DNA from: Candidatus Zixiibacteriota bacterium
GTDB taxonomy: Bacteria > Zixibacteria > MSB-5A5 > GN15 > FEB-12
DNA length: 14,149 nucleotides
Reading direction: 5' to 3'
NCBI GenBank assembly: GCA_003641415.1
Contig: QNAG01000044.1
Location: 1-14,149, forward strand
Shown: piece after piece, positions 1 to 6,048 of the stretch
Position numbering within the stretch: the stretch's first letter is position 1
Layout: each line of letters starts with the position of its first letter
Position numbers and translations under genes: made by a program
The notes under the pieces: model-generated
What the model was told of the DNA's origin: nothing
Databases searched by the model: none
Seen by the model: only the letters and a program-made list of their open reading frames with translations

Positions 1-149
1 AACACGGACCGGCGGATGCTGAGATCGTTTGTTTACCCAACAATCTGATACGCGTTGTCTTTAAGGAAAAGCAACGCGCTATTACTCCCGGCCAGTCGGT
101 AGTTTTTTATGATGGCGATGTCCTTTTAGGGGGAGGAATCATCGCATAA
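1..149 (+). CDS. mnmA: tRNA-specific 2-thiouridylase MnmA, C-terminal end (partial)
   Basis: Reading from base 3 gives 48 residues ending in a TAA stop at 147-149; the rest of the gene lies upstream of the window. The end AITPGQSVVFYDGD, followed by a Gly-Gly-Gly-Ile-Ile tail, is the characteristic C-terminal beta-barrel ending of MnmA/TrmU. In this family that barrel follows the PP-loop ATPase and central domains and helps hold the tRNA. MnmA uses ATP and sulfur relayed from a cysteine desulfurase to make 2-thiouridine at wobble position 34 of Lys, Glu and Gln tRNAs in the cytoplasm. The catalytic cysteines are outside the window and cannot be checked. I see no convincing hairpin plus T-tract terminator after the stop. 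Confidence 0.93.
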   Translation, partial: HGPADAEIVCLPNNLIRVVFKEKQRAITPGQSVVFYDGDVLLGGGIIA

Positions 150-301
150 AATTACTCAAGCATAGTTAGATACCACGACCAGAAAAGAAGTTCAGGTTGA
201 TATCTACCGTTTCTGTTATTCCCTAAAAAAATCAGATTCCAGGTTCTAATGAAATATCAGCCCTGTCATTTCTTGACCTCAGTTTCTTATCCAATGTCTT
301 T

Positions 302-508
302 ATGTGTGATTACGAACTGAACGGTGATACTGTGACCTTGTTCCTGACTAATGATTCAACTGGCGAAAAGCATACAAAATACATTAATTGCCTAGTTGAC
401 GACATTTCCCTGATCGCTTCAGGCAATGCTTCTGAAATCAACCTCCTTGCCCTATTTATGCACACCCTTTTAAGTCTCGTGTCGAGGAGCCGATATATGG
501 AAAGATAG
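302..508 (+). CDS. doubtful 68-residue ORF, unknown
   Basis: This is an open frame of 68 codons starting at ATG 302 and lying 30 bases before the better supported gene at 539. The product has an acidic, beta-prone N-terminal half and a hydrophobic stretch around residues 46-60 (INLLALFMHTLLSLV). I recognise no family. No Shine-Dalgarno sequence precedes the ATG, and the frame is closed upstream by a TAA at 224-226. An overlapping minus-strand frame (310-549) is equally long, so openness alone proves little. Position and strand would allow it to be the first gene of a pair with the STAS-like gene. The surrounding bases 150-301 show no gene, no RNA and no promoter that I trust. Confidence 0.22.
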   Translation: MCDYELNGDTVTLFLTNDSTGEKHTKYINCLVDDISLIASGNASEINLLALFMHTLLSLVSRSRYMER

Positions 509-538
509 TTATATGTTCTCACAGGAAAGGAATAGCAA

Positions 539-946
539 ATGTATAACATCGAAAAGAAGGACTACGGCTACAAACTGACTTTCGCGGGGAAAGTAGACAA
601 AGATGAAATGGCTCGGTGGTTGGAAGAGATTGAGCACATTCTATCCAAACAGCCAGGCTCCTTCACAGTTCTCATGGACATACAAAATCTGCAACCGGTA
701 TCACAGATTGCCCAAAAATTCTTCAGGCGTGGTCAAATGTTATTAGAAAAACGAGGTCTGACACGATCGGCGGTAGTGCTTAGTGGGTCTACCTTAGCAA
801 TGCAGTTTAAACGTCTTGCGGTACAGTCTGGTATCTTTGACAAGGAGCGATACGTCGATATTGTCAATAATCCTCAGTGGGAAGAGGTTAGCCTTGGATG
901 GCTTACTGAAAGTATCGAACCAGATGCATTTATTCAAAAGATATAA
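539..946 (+). CDS. STAS-like (SpoIIAA/SEC14-type fold) small protein
   Basis: The gene encodes 135 residues. It starts at ATG 539 behind a strong purine-rich site (AGGAAAGGAA at 522-531). The pattern is that of small alpha/beta STAS-like proteins: two opening beta strands (YNIEKKDYGYKLTFAGKV), a helix (DEMARWLEEIEHIL), a strand with a conserved Asp (FTVLMDIQNLQPV, Asp about residue 47), an amphipathic helix, then RSAVVLSGSTLAMQFKRLA and an ERYVDIV strand. I recall this last signature from a widespread family of uncharacterised proteins. STAS domains usually act as regulatory or lipid/nucleotide-binding modules. I see no kinase, phosphatase or transporter partner beside it, so its role stays open. 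There is no signal peptide, so it is probably cytoplasmic. The family call rests on remembered pattern, not on a search. Confidence 0.75.
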   Translation: MYNIEKKDYGYKLTFAGKVDKDEMARWLEEIEHILSKQPGSFTVLMDIQNLQPVSQIAQKFFRRGQMLLEKRGLTRSAVVLSGSTLAMQFKRLAVQSGIFDKERYVDIVNNPQWEEVSLGWLTESIEPDAFIQKI

Positions 947-995
947 CTGGATTCGTAAAAAAACATAAACCATATTATGATCTGACAGAACACGA

Positions 996-1016
996 CGGAA
1001 CTGCTAATGAGTTCCG
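996..1016. other. short perfect hairpin after the STAS-like gene
   Basis: CGGAACT (996-1002) and AGTTCCG (1010-1016) form a 7-bp perfect stem with a 7-base loop, 50 bases after the stop of the STAS-like gene. A second small palindrome, ACTCA-tt-TGAGT, follows at about 1026-1037. No T-tract follows on either strand, so this is not a classic intrinsic terminator; it may only stabilise the 3' end of the transcript. Confidence 0.3.
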
Positions 1017-1081
1017 CAATTCGAGACTCATTTGAGTTGATTTGCTTGACAGGATTTCTGGCTCCACTACAACAAAAAAAC

Positions 1082-1433
1082 AATGTTCCCACAAAGTGAT
1101 AATGTCCTAAATGAGAGACTATACTGAATCCCAAAAAGTAAGGGAGGATTATGGCTGGAGAGAACATTATCAGGATAAGTTTGCGGGAGTTGAGAAGGCT
1201 GACTGTGTTGCATGCTGTTTTGGGCAAGCGTTTCATGCAGAAGTCAGCGGCGTCCATTCTTTAGGTAAGTTTCTCCATCGAGGTGCGGGTTGTGGGGGGA
1301 TGTTGGTATTGTCCATCGGGGGCGAGGTCGGCCATCTAATCGGAGGCTTCCAGAGAGGTTCAAGGCAAAAGTTTTAAATCTTTGCCGAGAGAAGTACCGT
1401 GATTTTGGTCCGACACTGGCGGCGGAGAAATTC
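1082..1433 (+). mobile_element. remnant of an ISNCY-type insertion sequence (left end and 5' part)
   Basis: The remnant covers a plausible left terminal sequence (TGTTCCCACAAAGTGATAAT from 1084) and the first part of a transposase gene. The transposase has lost its catalytic domain, and no matching right end lies downstream. The similarity is cut off at about 1433, where sequence of an unrelated YbjQ-type gene begins. This suggests insertion near that gene followed by a deletion that removed the distal IS and the proximal part of ybjQ. The transposase family is recognised from protein sequence. The exact left boundary is a guess because no target-site duplication can be verified when only one end survives. 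Confidence 0.6.
1151..1433 (+). pseudogene. ISNCY-family transposase, N-terminal fragment, frame-broken
   Basis: An ATG at 1151, six bases or so after AGGGAGG (1141-1147), opens a frame reading MAGENIIRISLRELRRLTVL and on through AVLGKRFMQKSAASIL. This is the typical start and helix-turn-helix region of ISNCY-type transposases. It stops at TAG 1262-1264 after 37 codons. The homology resumes in the +1 frame from about 1287 with GDVGIVHRGRGRPSNRR, then KYRDFGPTLAAEK, the next conserved block of the same family. About 25 bases between the two blocks are scrambled in every frame. Full-length relatives have over 400 residues with a DDE catalytic core; none of the core is present. The gene is therefore dead twice over, by frameshift and by truncation at the YbjQ junction. 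Confidence 0.8.
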
Positions 1434-1541
1434 GGAGCCAATGCTGTTATTGCAGTCGATCTCGACTATGAGACAATCGGAAGTGGCAGCGGCAATATGC
1501 TGATGGTTACCGATAGCGGCACGGCAGTGAAATTCGAGTAG
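1434..1541 (+). pseudogene. YbjQ-family (heavy-metal-binding domain) C-terminal fragment
   Basis: The 35 residues before the TAG at 1539-1541 begin GANAVIAVDLDYETIG and end MLMVTDSGTAVKFE. They match the conserved C-terminal third of YbjQ/DUF74 proteins, small cytosolic oligomers of about 105 residues annotated as putative metal-binding. The N-terminal two thirds are absent and replaced by transposase sequence. The frame runs continuously through the junction, so bases 1290-1541 form one chimeric open frame of 83 codons. No obvious ribosome-binding site precedes the ATG at 1290, so I treat it as a fossil rather than a working fusion gene. Confidence 0.7.
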
Positions 1542-1581
1542 AAGGATAATCAGAGTATTTGCTTTGCACTAACATTTAGGC

Positions 1582-1597
1582 TGTCCCCAATAAGTCA
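1582..1597 (+). repeat. possible degenerate solo IS end
   Basis: TGTCCCCAATAAGTCA here matches TGTTCCCACAAAGTGA at 1084-1099 at 12 of 16 positions in the same orientation. It could be the left end of a second, related element that is otherwise gone. The match is short and could be chance. Confidence 0.25.
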
Positions 1598-1931
1598 CCT
1601 TATCAATCTTGAGTAGGGTGCGGACTTGTGTCACACCGAATATCATCCCGAGCGGAGTCGAGGGACGGCGGACACAAAGCCCGCCCATACGTGAAAGGGG
1701 ACTAAAAATCCGCGCAGTGGGCGGCTTTACGTCGCCCGTTCTCAAAACCGCACTTTCAACAAACTTGCACTTAGGATACTTTATCAACAAGCCCCTTGTT
1801 TGGGGATGATTTGGTATGTTCGGGCAATCAAGGCTAAACGAGTTTAACCTTGCCACCCAGCCGTGCAGAATCAAGCCATCAAATTCAGTATACAAGTCTA
1901 CCTCTTATGCTCGCTCAGGGAATAATGCGGG
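1598..1931. other. non-coding, repeat-rich intergenic stretch
   Basis: No credible gene lies between the YbjQ fragment and the promoter of the large protease. The 66- and 108-codon frames on opposite strands here show no family resemblance and follow the repeat described at 1626-1728. A short palindromic motif, CCCC-ttgttt-GGGG, sits at about 1792-1806. The rest looks like decayed or unselected sequence. Confidence 0.5.
1626..1728. repeat. nested inverted-repeat element with GAGCGGAGTCGAGGG core
   Basis: Two stems follow one another. TTGTGTC (1626-1632) pairs with GACACAA (1671-1677), enclosing the core ATCATCCCGAGCGGAGTCGA. AAAGCCCGCCCA (1676-1687) pairs with TGGGCGGCTTT (1718-1728) with one bulged base. 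The core resembles a short palindrome-like motif, CATCC(C/T)GAGCG.AGTCGA(G/A)GGA, that I remember as dispersed in intergenic regions of many unrelated bacteria, so this is probably one copy of a genome-wide repeat. No second copy is present in the window. Confidence 0.5.
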
Positions 1932-1959
1932 TTGACAAGGGCGGCAGAACCGATATACT
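1932..1959 (+). promoter_or_regulatory. sigma70-like promoter P1 for the secreted protease gene
   Basis: TTGACA at 1932-1937, a 16-base spacer and TATACT at 1954-1959 make a near-consensus promoter. It would give a leader of about 80 bases before the ATG at 2048. The leader contains TGGCA (1965-1969) and TGCCA (1988-1992), a weak inverted pair. Confidence 0.6.
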
Positions 1960-1986
1960 ATATATGGCAGCTAAAAATGTACATAC

Positions 1987-2014
1987 TTGCCAAAAGACAC
2001 CGATACTCTATAAA
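1987..2014 (+). promoter_or_regulatory. second sigma70-like promoter P2 for the same gene
   Basis: TTGCCA at 1987-1992, a 16-base spacer and TATAAA at 2009-2014 each differ from consensus at one position. Transcription from here would start near 2021 and leave a leader under 30 bases. Confidence 0.5.
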
Positions 2015-2047
2015 AAATACTGTTAACAAATTGAGAGCTCAGGATTT

Positions 2048-4315
2048 ATGGAAATTTTCAAAACAGCTTTTATCGTAGCGGTTTTTATAATCACTACCGC
2101 AGTACAAGGTTTCGTAAGCGAATTACCCATACCAGTTGGCGATTCAATAACTAACCGATATTCAAGCGGCGTCACCCGAACCCAATGGGTCGACCCGTCC
2201 GGTGGCCACCCCATAACTTTCCAGGAATGGACAACTCAAACCGAAAAGCGTGGATCATGGAAGGCGTCATTAGTTTGGACGGATACTCCCGAGTCACATA
2301 GTCGCAATCTGGTTGGATTCGGTATCTTTATTGATTCCGCTCTATACGACCAAGTGCAGACATCAATTGAATTATATGTGATTGACCTTACCGGCGAAGG
2401 CTATGATGTAAAAGTTTATTCCATTTGTGGTGGTAACCCATCCGATCTGCGAGCGTTTCTCTACGATAAGTATCTCGAAGGTATGGTCGGCTGTGTTTTT
2501 ATTGGGGACTTGCCTGTAGCCTGGTACGAGACCGATTTCGGCGATCCGCCATCACATGCTGAGTTCCCTATCGATCTGTACTATATGGACCTCGACGGTG
2601 TCTTCACAGATGCTGACGTTGATGGTATATATGACACTCACACCGGCAATGTCACGCCGGAAATCTGGATGGGTCGTCTGACCGCATCGCCACTTACAAT
2701 GGACGGCGCCAACGAAGTAGACCTGCTGAATGACTATTTCGATCGCAATCACCAGTACCGGAGCGGGCTGCTTCCCTTGAACAACAAGGCGCTGGTCTAT
2801 ATTGATGACGACTGGGAATCAGGATCGAACTGGTGGAATATGAACGTTGGTGAGGCTTATGCCAATCGGGAGTTCATCAAGAATGAATGGACCACCTGGA
2901 GCACGGACTATGAAAGTCGATTACTAAACAACTATGGCTTCATTCAGGTATGTGTCCACTCATGGCATGAGGGACACGCTTTTAAGAATCCGGATGATGA
3001 CTGGTCCTACACCTACAACTCTGAGGTCAAAGGACTTCAACCTGTATCGCATTTCTACAACCTTTTTGCCTGTTCCAACGCCCTCTATGTCGAAGAGGAT
3101 TACATGTCTGGTTGGTACATCTTTGGTCAAGAATATGGATTGGCTGCAATTGGCAGCGCTAAATCAGGTTCAATGCTGGTGTTTGAAGATTTCTACCACC
3201 CTTTTGGTGAGGGAAAAGAAATAGGGCAGGCATACTTCGACTGGTTTTCAGCTCGTGCTGAAGGCGGTTTTGAAGAATGGGAAATTACCTGGTTCTACGG
3301 CATGACGCTTAATGGCGACCCGACATTGAGTATCCAGCAGAAGTCGGCCAGTACCCTGCTTCAACACGACGATGGAAGCGTAGCATACATGATGGAATTA
3401 ACGTCTTCATCAGACTTGGATATGTTCAATGTTCGGTTCACCCCTGAGGTAGCTTGCACTCTAAGCTCAGTCACAGTCGAAGGAGATTTTTCGGATAGTC
3501 TCGGTATCAGAATGTATGTGTGGGAAAGCGACGGTATCTATCCAGCGGTGTTGATTGACTCTCTTGATATTCCTGATGGTGACCTGTCATTTATAGACAT
3601 CTCAAACTTGAATCTCGCTTATAATGCTTATGAGGATTTCCATATCGGTTTCAGTCCGCTTGAATCCGCGCCAGCTGGCACAACGTGGATATATATGGAT
3701 GATGGCCAGCAATGCCCGGAACACCGTAGCGGGCTCAGTGAAGACGATATCTGGAAGACCCTTGATGAGTTCTGGGGAAGCAACTACAATTTCCTGATAC
3801 GAGTTGAGGTACATCATGATCCTGAACCTGAGGTAGCCATAACAACGCTGACAATCCCAGCCGGTGAAGCTGGTCAATCCTACTCGGTGACGCTGGAGGC
3901 AACAGACGGCATGCCACCGTATGTTTGGGATATAACCGCCGGTAGCCTGCCGAATGGGCTTGATCTCGATTTGGTCTCTGGCGTATTGTCCGGAGTGCCA
4001 TCGAATCTCGGGACGTTCCACTTCACAGTCCGGGCTACTGATTCGGACTCCCCCGCTACAAGTGATGTTCAGCATCTTTGTGCAGTTATTACCCAGGTGT
4101 GTGGCGATATCGATGCCGATGGTATGGGACCGGATATCGCCGATCTAACCTACCTCGTGAGCTATCTGTTCACCGCCGGTCCACCACCACCGGTGATGGA
4201 AAGAGCTAATGTAGACGGGATAACCGAACAGGGGGGAATGATAAATGTTTCCGACCTCACGTATCTGGTGGCCTATCTTTTCAGCGGTGGACCCTCGCCG
4301 GTGTGCGGGTCCTGA
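2048..4315 (+). CDS. exported C25/gingipain-like cysteine protease with Ig-like and dockerin-like modules
   Basis: The gene encodes 755 residues. A Sec signal peptide covers about residues 1-22. The central region (about 110-430) has the caspase-like fold layout of gingipain-type peptidases: VGCVFIGDLPVAWYE (about 147-161), an acidic Ca-binding-like loop near 181-198, PEIWMGRLTAS (204-214), a His in VCVHSWHEGH (His304 as likely catalytic base) and a Cys in NLFACSN (Cys342 as likely nucleophile). Then come a beta-rich domain (about 435-595), a putative Ig (He_PIG-like) domain from about 598 to 680 (TDGMPPYVWDITAGSLPNGL), and two dockerin-like repeats from Cys685, each with DLTYLV.YLF. The start at ATG 2048 has only AGGA three bases upstream, which is tight; no better start exists. 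Secretion is inferred from the signal peptide. No Por-type (T9SS) sorting domain or cohesin partner is visible. The substrate is unknown; the clostripain clan relative C11 is an alternative label. Confidence 0.82.
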   Translation: MEIFKTAFIVAVFIITTAVQGFVSELPIPVGDSITNRYSSGVTRTQWVDPSGGHPITFQEWTTQTEKRGSWKASLVWTDTPESHSRNLVGFGIFIDSALYDQVQTSIELYVIDLTGEGYDVKVYSICGGNPSDLRAFLYDKYLEGMVGCVFIGDLPVAWYETDFGDPPSHAEFPIDLYYMDLDGVFTDADVDGIYDTHTGNVTPEIWMGRLTASPLTMDGANEVDLLNDYFDRNHQYRSGLLPLNNKALVYIDDDWESGSNWWNMNVGEAYANREFIKNEWTTWSTDYESRLLNNYGFIQVCVHSWHEGHAFKNPDDDWSYTYNSEVKGLQPVSHFYNLFACSNALYVEEDYMSGWYIFGQEYGLAAIGSAKSGSMLVFEDFYHPFGEGKEIGQAYFDWFSARAEGGFEEWEITWFYGMTLNGDPTLSIQQKSASTLLQHDDGSVAYMMELTSSSDLDMFNVRFTPEVACTLSSVTVEGDFSDSLGIRMYVWESDGIYPAVLIDSLDIPDGDLSFIDISNLNLAYNAYEDFHIGFSPLESAPAGTTWIYMDDGQQCPEHRSGLSEDDIWKTLDEFWGSNYNFLIRVEVHHDPEPEVAITTLTIPAGEAGQSYSVTLEATDGMPPYVWDITAGSLPNGLDLDLVSGVLSGVPSNLGTFHFTVRATDSDSPATSDVQHLCAVITQVCGDIDADGMGPDIADLTYLVSYLFTAGPPPPVMERANVDGITEQGGMINVSDLTYLVAYLFSGGPSPVCGS

Positions 4316-4349
4316 AGAATATTACGGCAGAGCCAGATTGTAGATGGCG

Positions 4350-4426
4350 GGGTGGCACCCTCAAGCTGGGGGCTTGTTGAAGAACCCTGGTCATCGTTTC
4401 CATGAGGACGGAGACAAGCCCCCAGC
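4350..4426. repeat. long-armed palindromic repeat in the convergent gap
   Basis: GCTGGGGGCTTGT (4365-4377) and ACAAGCCCCCAGC (4414-4426) form a perfect 13-bp stem around a 36-base loop. Just before it, GGGTG-g-CACCC (4350-4360) is another tight palindrome. The block lies between the convergent protease gene and nth. It could shield the 3' ends of both transcripts, but no T-tract follows on either strand, so I do not call it an intrinsic terminator. The GC-rich arms and loop size suggest a dispersed intergenic repeat. Bases 4427-4523 show nothing else. Confidence 0.6.
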
Positions 4427-4523
4427 CTGCGCGGAACGTGAACAGATTTGCGCGTTAAACCGACAGGCGGCTTGACGTGGCTGCAGAAAATCAAGAACGA
4501 AGGGTAAGGAAGTCAGCGATGTC

Positions 4524-5186
4524 TTATACAACAGCCTTGGTTGTAGACGAAGGACATAATGAGCTAAGAAAGCAACTAGTGCATTCCGGTCTGCGGGCTT
4601 TGCATATCGCCCGGCCATGAAAAATCATCAAGTGGGAATAGACAATCCAGTCTTTCTGTGGAATTATCTTCATCAGGTCCCCCTCCACCTTAATGGCGTC
4701 CTTCTTAGTCGTGAACCTTAGCCTCTGGCTGATGCGTAGAACGTGCGTATCAACAACGATACCTTCCGCCAGATCAAATCCGGCGCCAAGAATGACAGAG
4801 CCGGTTTTGCGTCCTACTCCGGATAGTTTGGTAAGTTCATTGAGGGTGCGGGGGATTTTACCCTCATGACGCGAAAGCAACTGCTGTGCTGAAAGCTTGA
4901 TAGCTTTGGCTTTGTTGTTGTAAAAGCCGGTAGAGTGAATGTCACAAGCCAACTTTTTCAGGTCAGCTCGTGCGAAATCTTCCACAGAAGTATATTTGTG
5001 AAACAGCTCCGGTGTTACTATGTTCACTCGTTCATCGGTGCACTGGGCCGATAGAATCGTTGCCACCATGAGTTGGTGAACAGTCTCAAAATCAAGTGTG
5101 CAGCCTGCTTCTGGATAGCTATTCTTCAATAGTTTCACACATTTACTGGCGCGGGCAATTTTGTCGGAAAGTTTCTCTCGTGGCAT
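4524..5186 (-). CDS. nth: endonuclease III, DNA glycosylase/AP lyase
   Basis: The gene encodes 220 residues, close to the usual 210-220. The protein removes oxidised pyrimidines from DNA and cleaves the abasic strand by beta-elimination (base excision repair, cytoplasm). The helix-hairpin-helix reads LSGVGRKTGSVIL, with the catalytic Lys at 127. The catalytic Asp is 146 in VVDTHVLR. The 4Fe-4S cluster ligands have exact family spacing, C195-x6-C202-x2-C205-x5-C211. VATILSAQCTDERVN (41-55) is the conserved N-terminal helix. The ATG at 5186-5184 lies two bases past the prmC stop and has no clear Shine-Dalgarno site, so it is probably translated by coupling to prmC. It is the last gene of the minus-strand cluster. 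All key residues are present. Confidence 0.97.
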   Translation of the reverse strand: MPREKLSDKIARASKCVKLLKNSYPEAGCTLDFETVHQLMVATILSAQCTDERVNIVTPELFHKYTSVEDFARADLKKLACDIHSTGFYNNKAKAIKLSAQQLLSRHEGKIPRTLNELTKLSGVGRKTGSVILGAGFDLAEGIVVDTHVLRISQRLRFTTKKDAIKVEGDLMKIIPQKDWIVYSHLMIFHGRAICKARRPECTSCFLSSLCPSSTTKAVV

Positions 5187-5188
5187 TG

Positions 5189-6046
5189 TCAGTCGTCGCA
5201 GGCGAGAATTACTACCCTGTCGATATCGTTGAGGTCTTTCAGAATAGTGATGTATCTGAATCGGTCGTCTTTTTCAGTTAAAAGACTCACGCGGTCAGCC
5301 TGGTTGTAACCGATTTCAAGCATGATGCGTCCGCCGGGAGCTAGGTAGTTGGGAGCAGCGTCAATAATACTCGCTATCGCACCAAGACCATCGTCGTCAG
5401 CTACCAGTGAAATTTTGGGATCGGCCAAAACTTCAGGTGGAAGTTCCCGGTATTCATCTTCTGAAATGTAAGGCGGATTTGAAAGGATTAGATCAAATCC
5501 ATTATTAGCATCAACGGTAGAAAAGAAATCGGAACGAAGGAACTCTATCTTTTCTTCTCCTCCGAGTTTGCTCGCATTTTGTCGGGCAATTTCGAGCGCT
5601 TCATCGGAGATATCTACAGCCGTTATAGAACAATCCTGAATTTCGTTGGCAAGAGTTACCGAGATCACTCCGGAACCTGCCCCAATATCTAATATCCGTG
5701 GTTTTTTATACTCACGACTTCGGATGAAACCCATTGCAGCCTCACACAGCATCTCCGTCTCCGGCGTGGGAACCATCACTGCGGGAGAAACAGAAAAACA
5801 GCGACCATAAAACCAGGCTTCCCCAAGGATGTACTGAAGTGGATAGCGAGTAGCTCGGCGTTGAACGATTTCTTCAAGCTGAACCAAATGCTGTTGTTGG
5901 AGCTGTTTTTCACCATCAAGGTACAACTTCAATCGATCAACATCGAGAAGGTGGCAGAGAATTATCTCCACCTCGGCCAGACCCTGATCAATACCCGCCT
6001 TTACCAGACGGTCACTGTGTTTAGCAATCAAGAGAGGAAGTTTCAT
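5189..6046 (-). CDS. prmC: peptide chain release factor N5-glutamine methyltransferase PrmC
   Basis: The gene encodes 285 residues from the chosen ATG at 6046-6044. The enzyme transfers methyl from S-adenosylmethionine to the GGQ glutamine of release factors, so its position in one cluster with prfA is functionally apt. Motifs seen: a helical N-terminal domain (1-75), the SAM-binding loop ILDIGAGSGVISV (118-130), an acidic end of strand 2 (AVDISDEALE, 143-152) and the catalytic NPPYIS (190-195). An upstream ATG at 6052-6050 overlaps the preceding stop as ATGA. The GAGGA site sits about six bases from the ATG at 6046 but directly abuts the earlier one, so I prefer 6046. The substrate-pocket motif reads MVPTPETE, where most PrmC proteins have P-R-P-(D/E)-T-E; the Arg to Thr change is unusual. 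Confidence 0.95.
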   Translation of the reverse strand: MKLPLLIAKHSDRLVKAGIDQGLAEVEIILCHLLDVDRLKLYLDGEKQLQQQHLVQLEEIVQRRATRYPLQYILGEAWFYGRCFSVSPAVMVPTPETEMLCEAAMGFIRSREYKKPRILDIGAGSGVISVTLANEIQDCSITAVDISDEALEIARQNASKLGGEEKIEFLRSDFFSTVDANNGFDLILSNPPYISEDEYRELPPEVLADPKISLVADDDGLGAIASIIDAAPNYLAPGGRIMLEIGYNQADRVSLLTEKDDRFRYITILKDLNDIDRVVILACDD

Positions 6047-6048
6047 TT

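Noticed and set aside
150..301. Weak palindrome GGT-tGATATCt-ACC (about 198-211) as an mnmA terminator
   Set aside because: The stem is short and mismatched, and no T-tract follows.
934..1257. 107-codon minus-strand frame overlapping the IS remnant
   Set aside because: It runs antisense across the transposase fragment and intergenic DNA, has no family resemblance and no ribosome site that I can see.
1569..1895. 108-codon minus-strand frame in the repeat region
   Set aside because: Its middle is the translation of the palindromic repeat with the GAGTCGAGGG core; such frames recur wherever that repeat occurs and are unlikely to be genes.
3602..4075. 157-codon minus-strand frame inside the secreted protease
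   Set aside because: It is a shadow of a gene with clear domain content on the plus strand.
1784..4380. The 12-base sequence TCAACAAGCCCC (1784-1795) recurring as its complement at 4369-4380, flanking the protease gene
   Set aside because: Several 12-base matches between the two strands are expected by chance in 14 kb, and the similarity does not extend beyond it.
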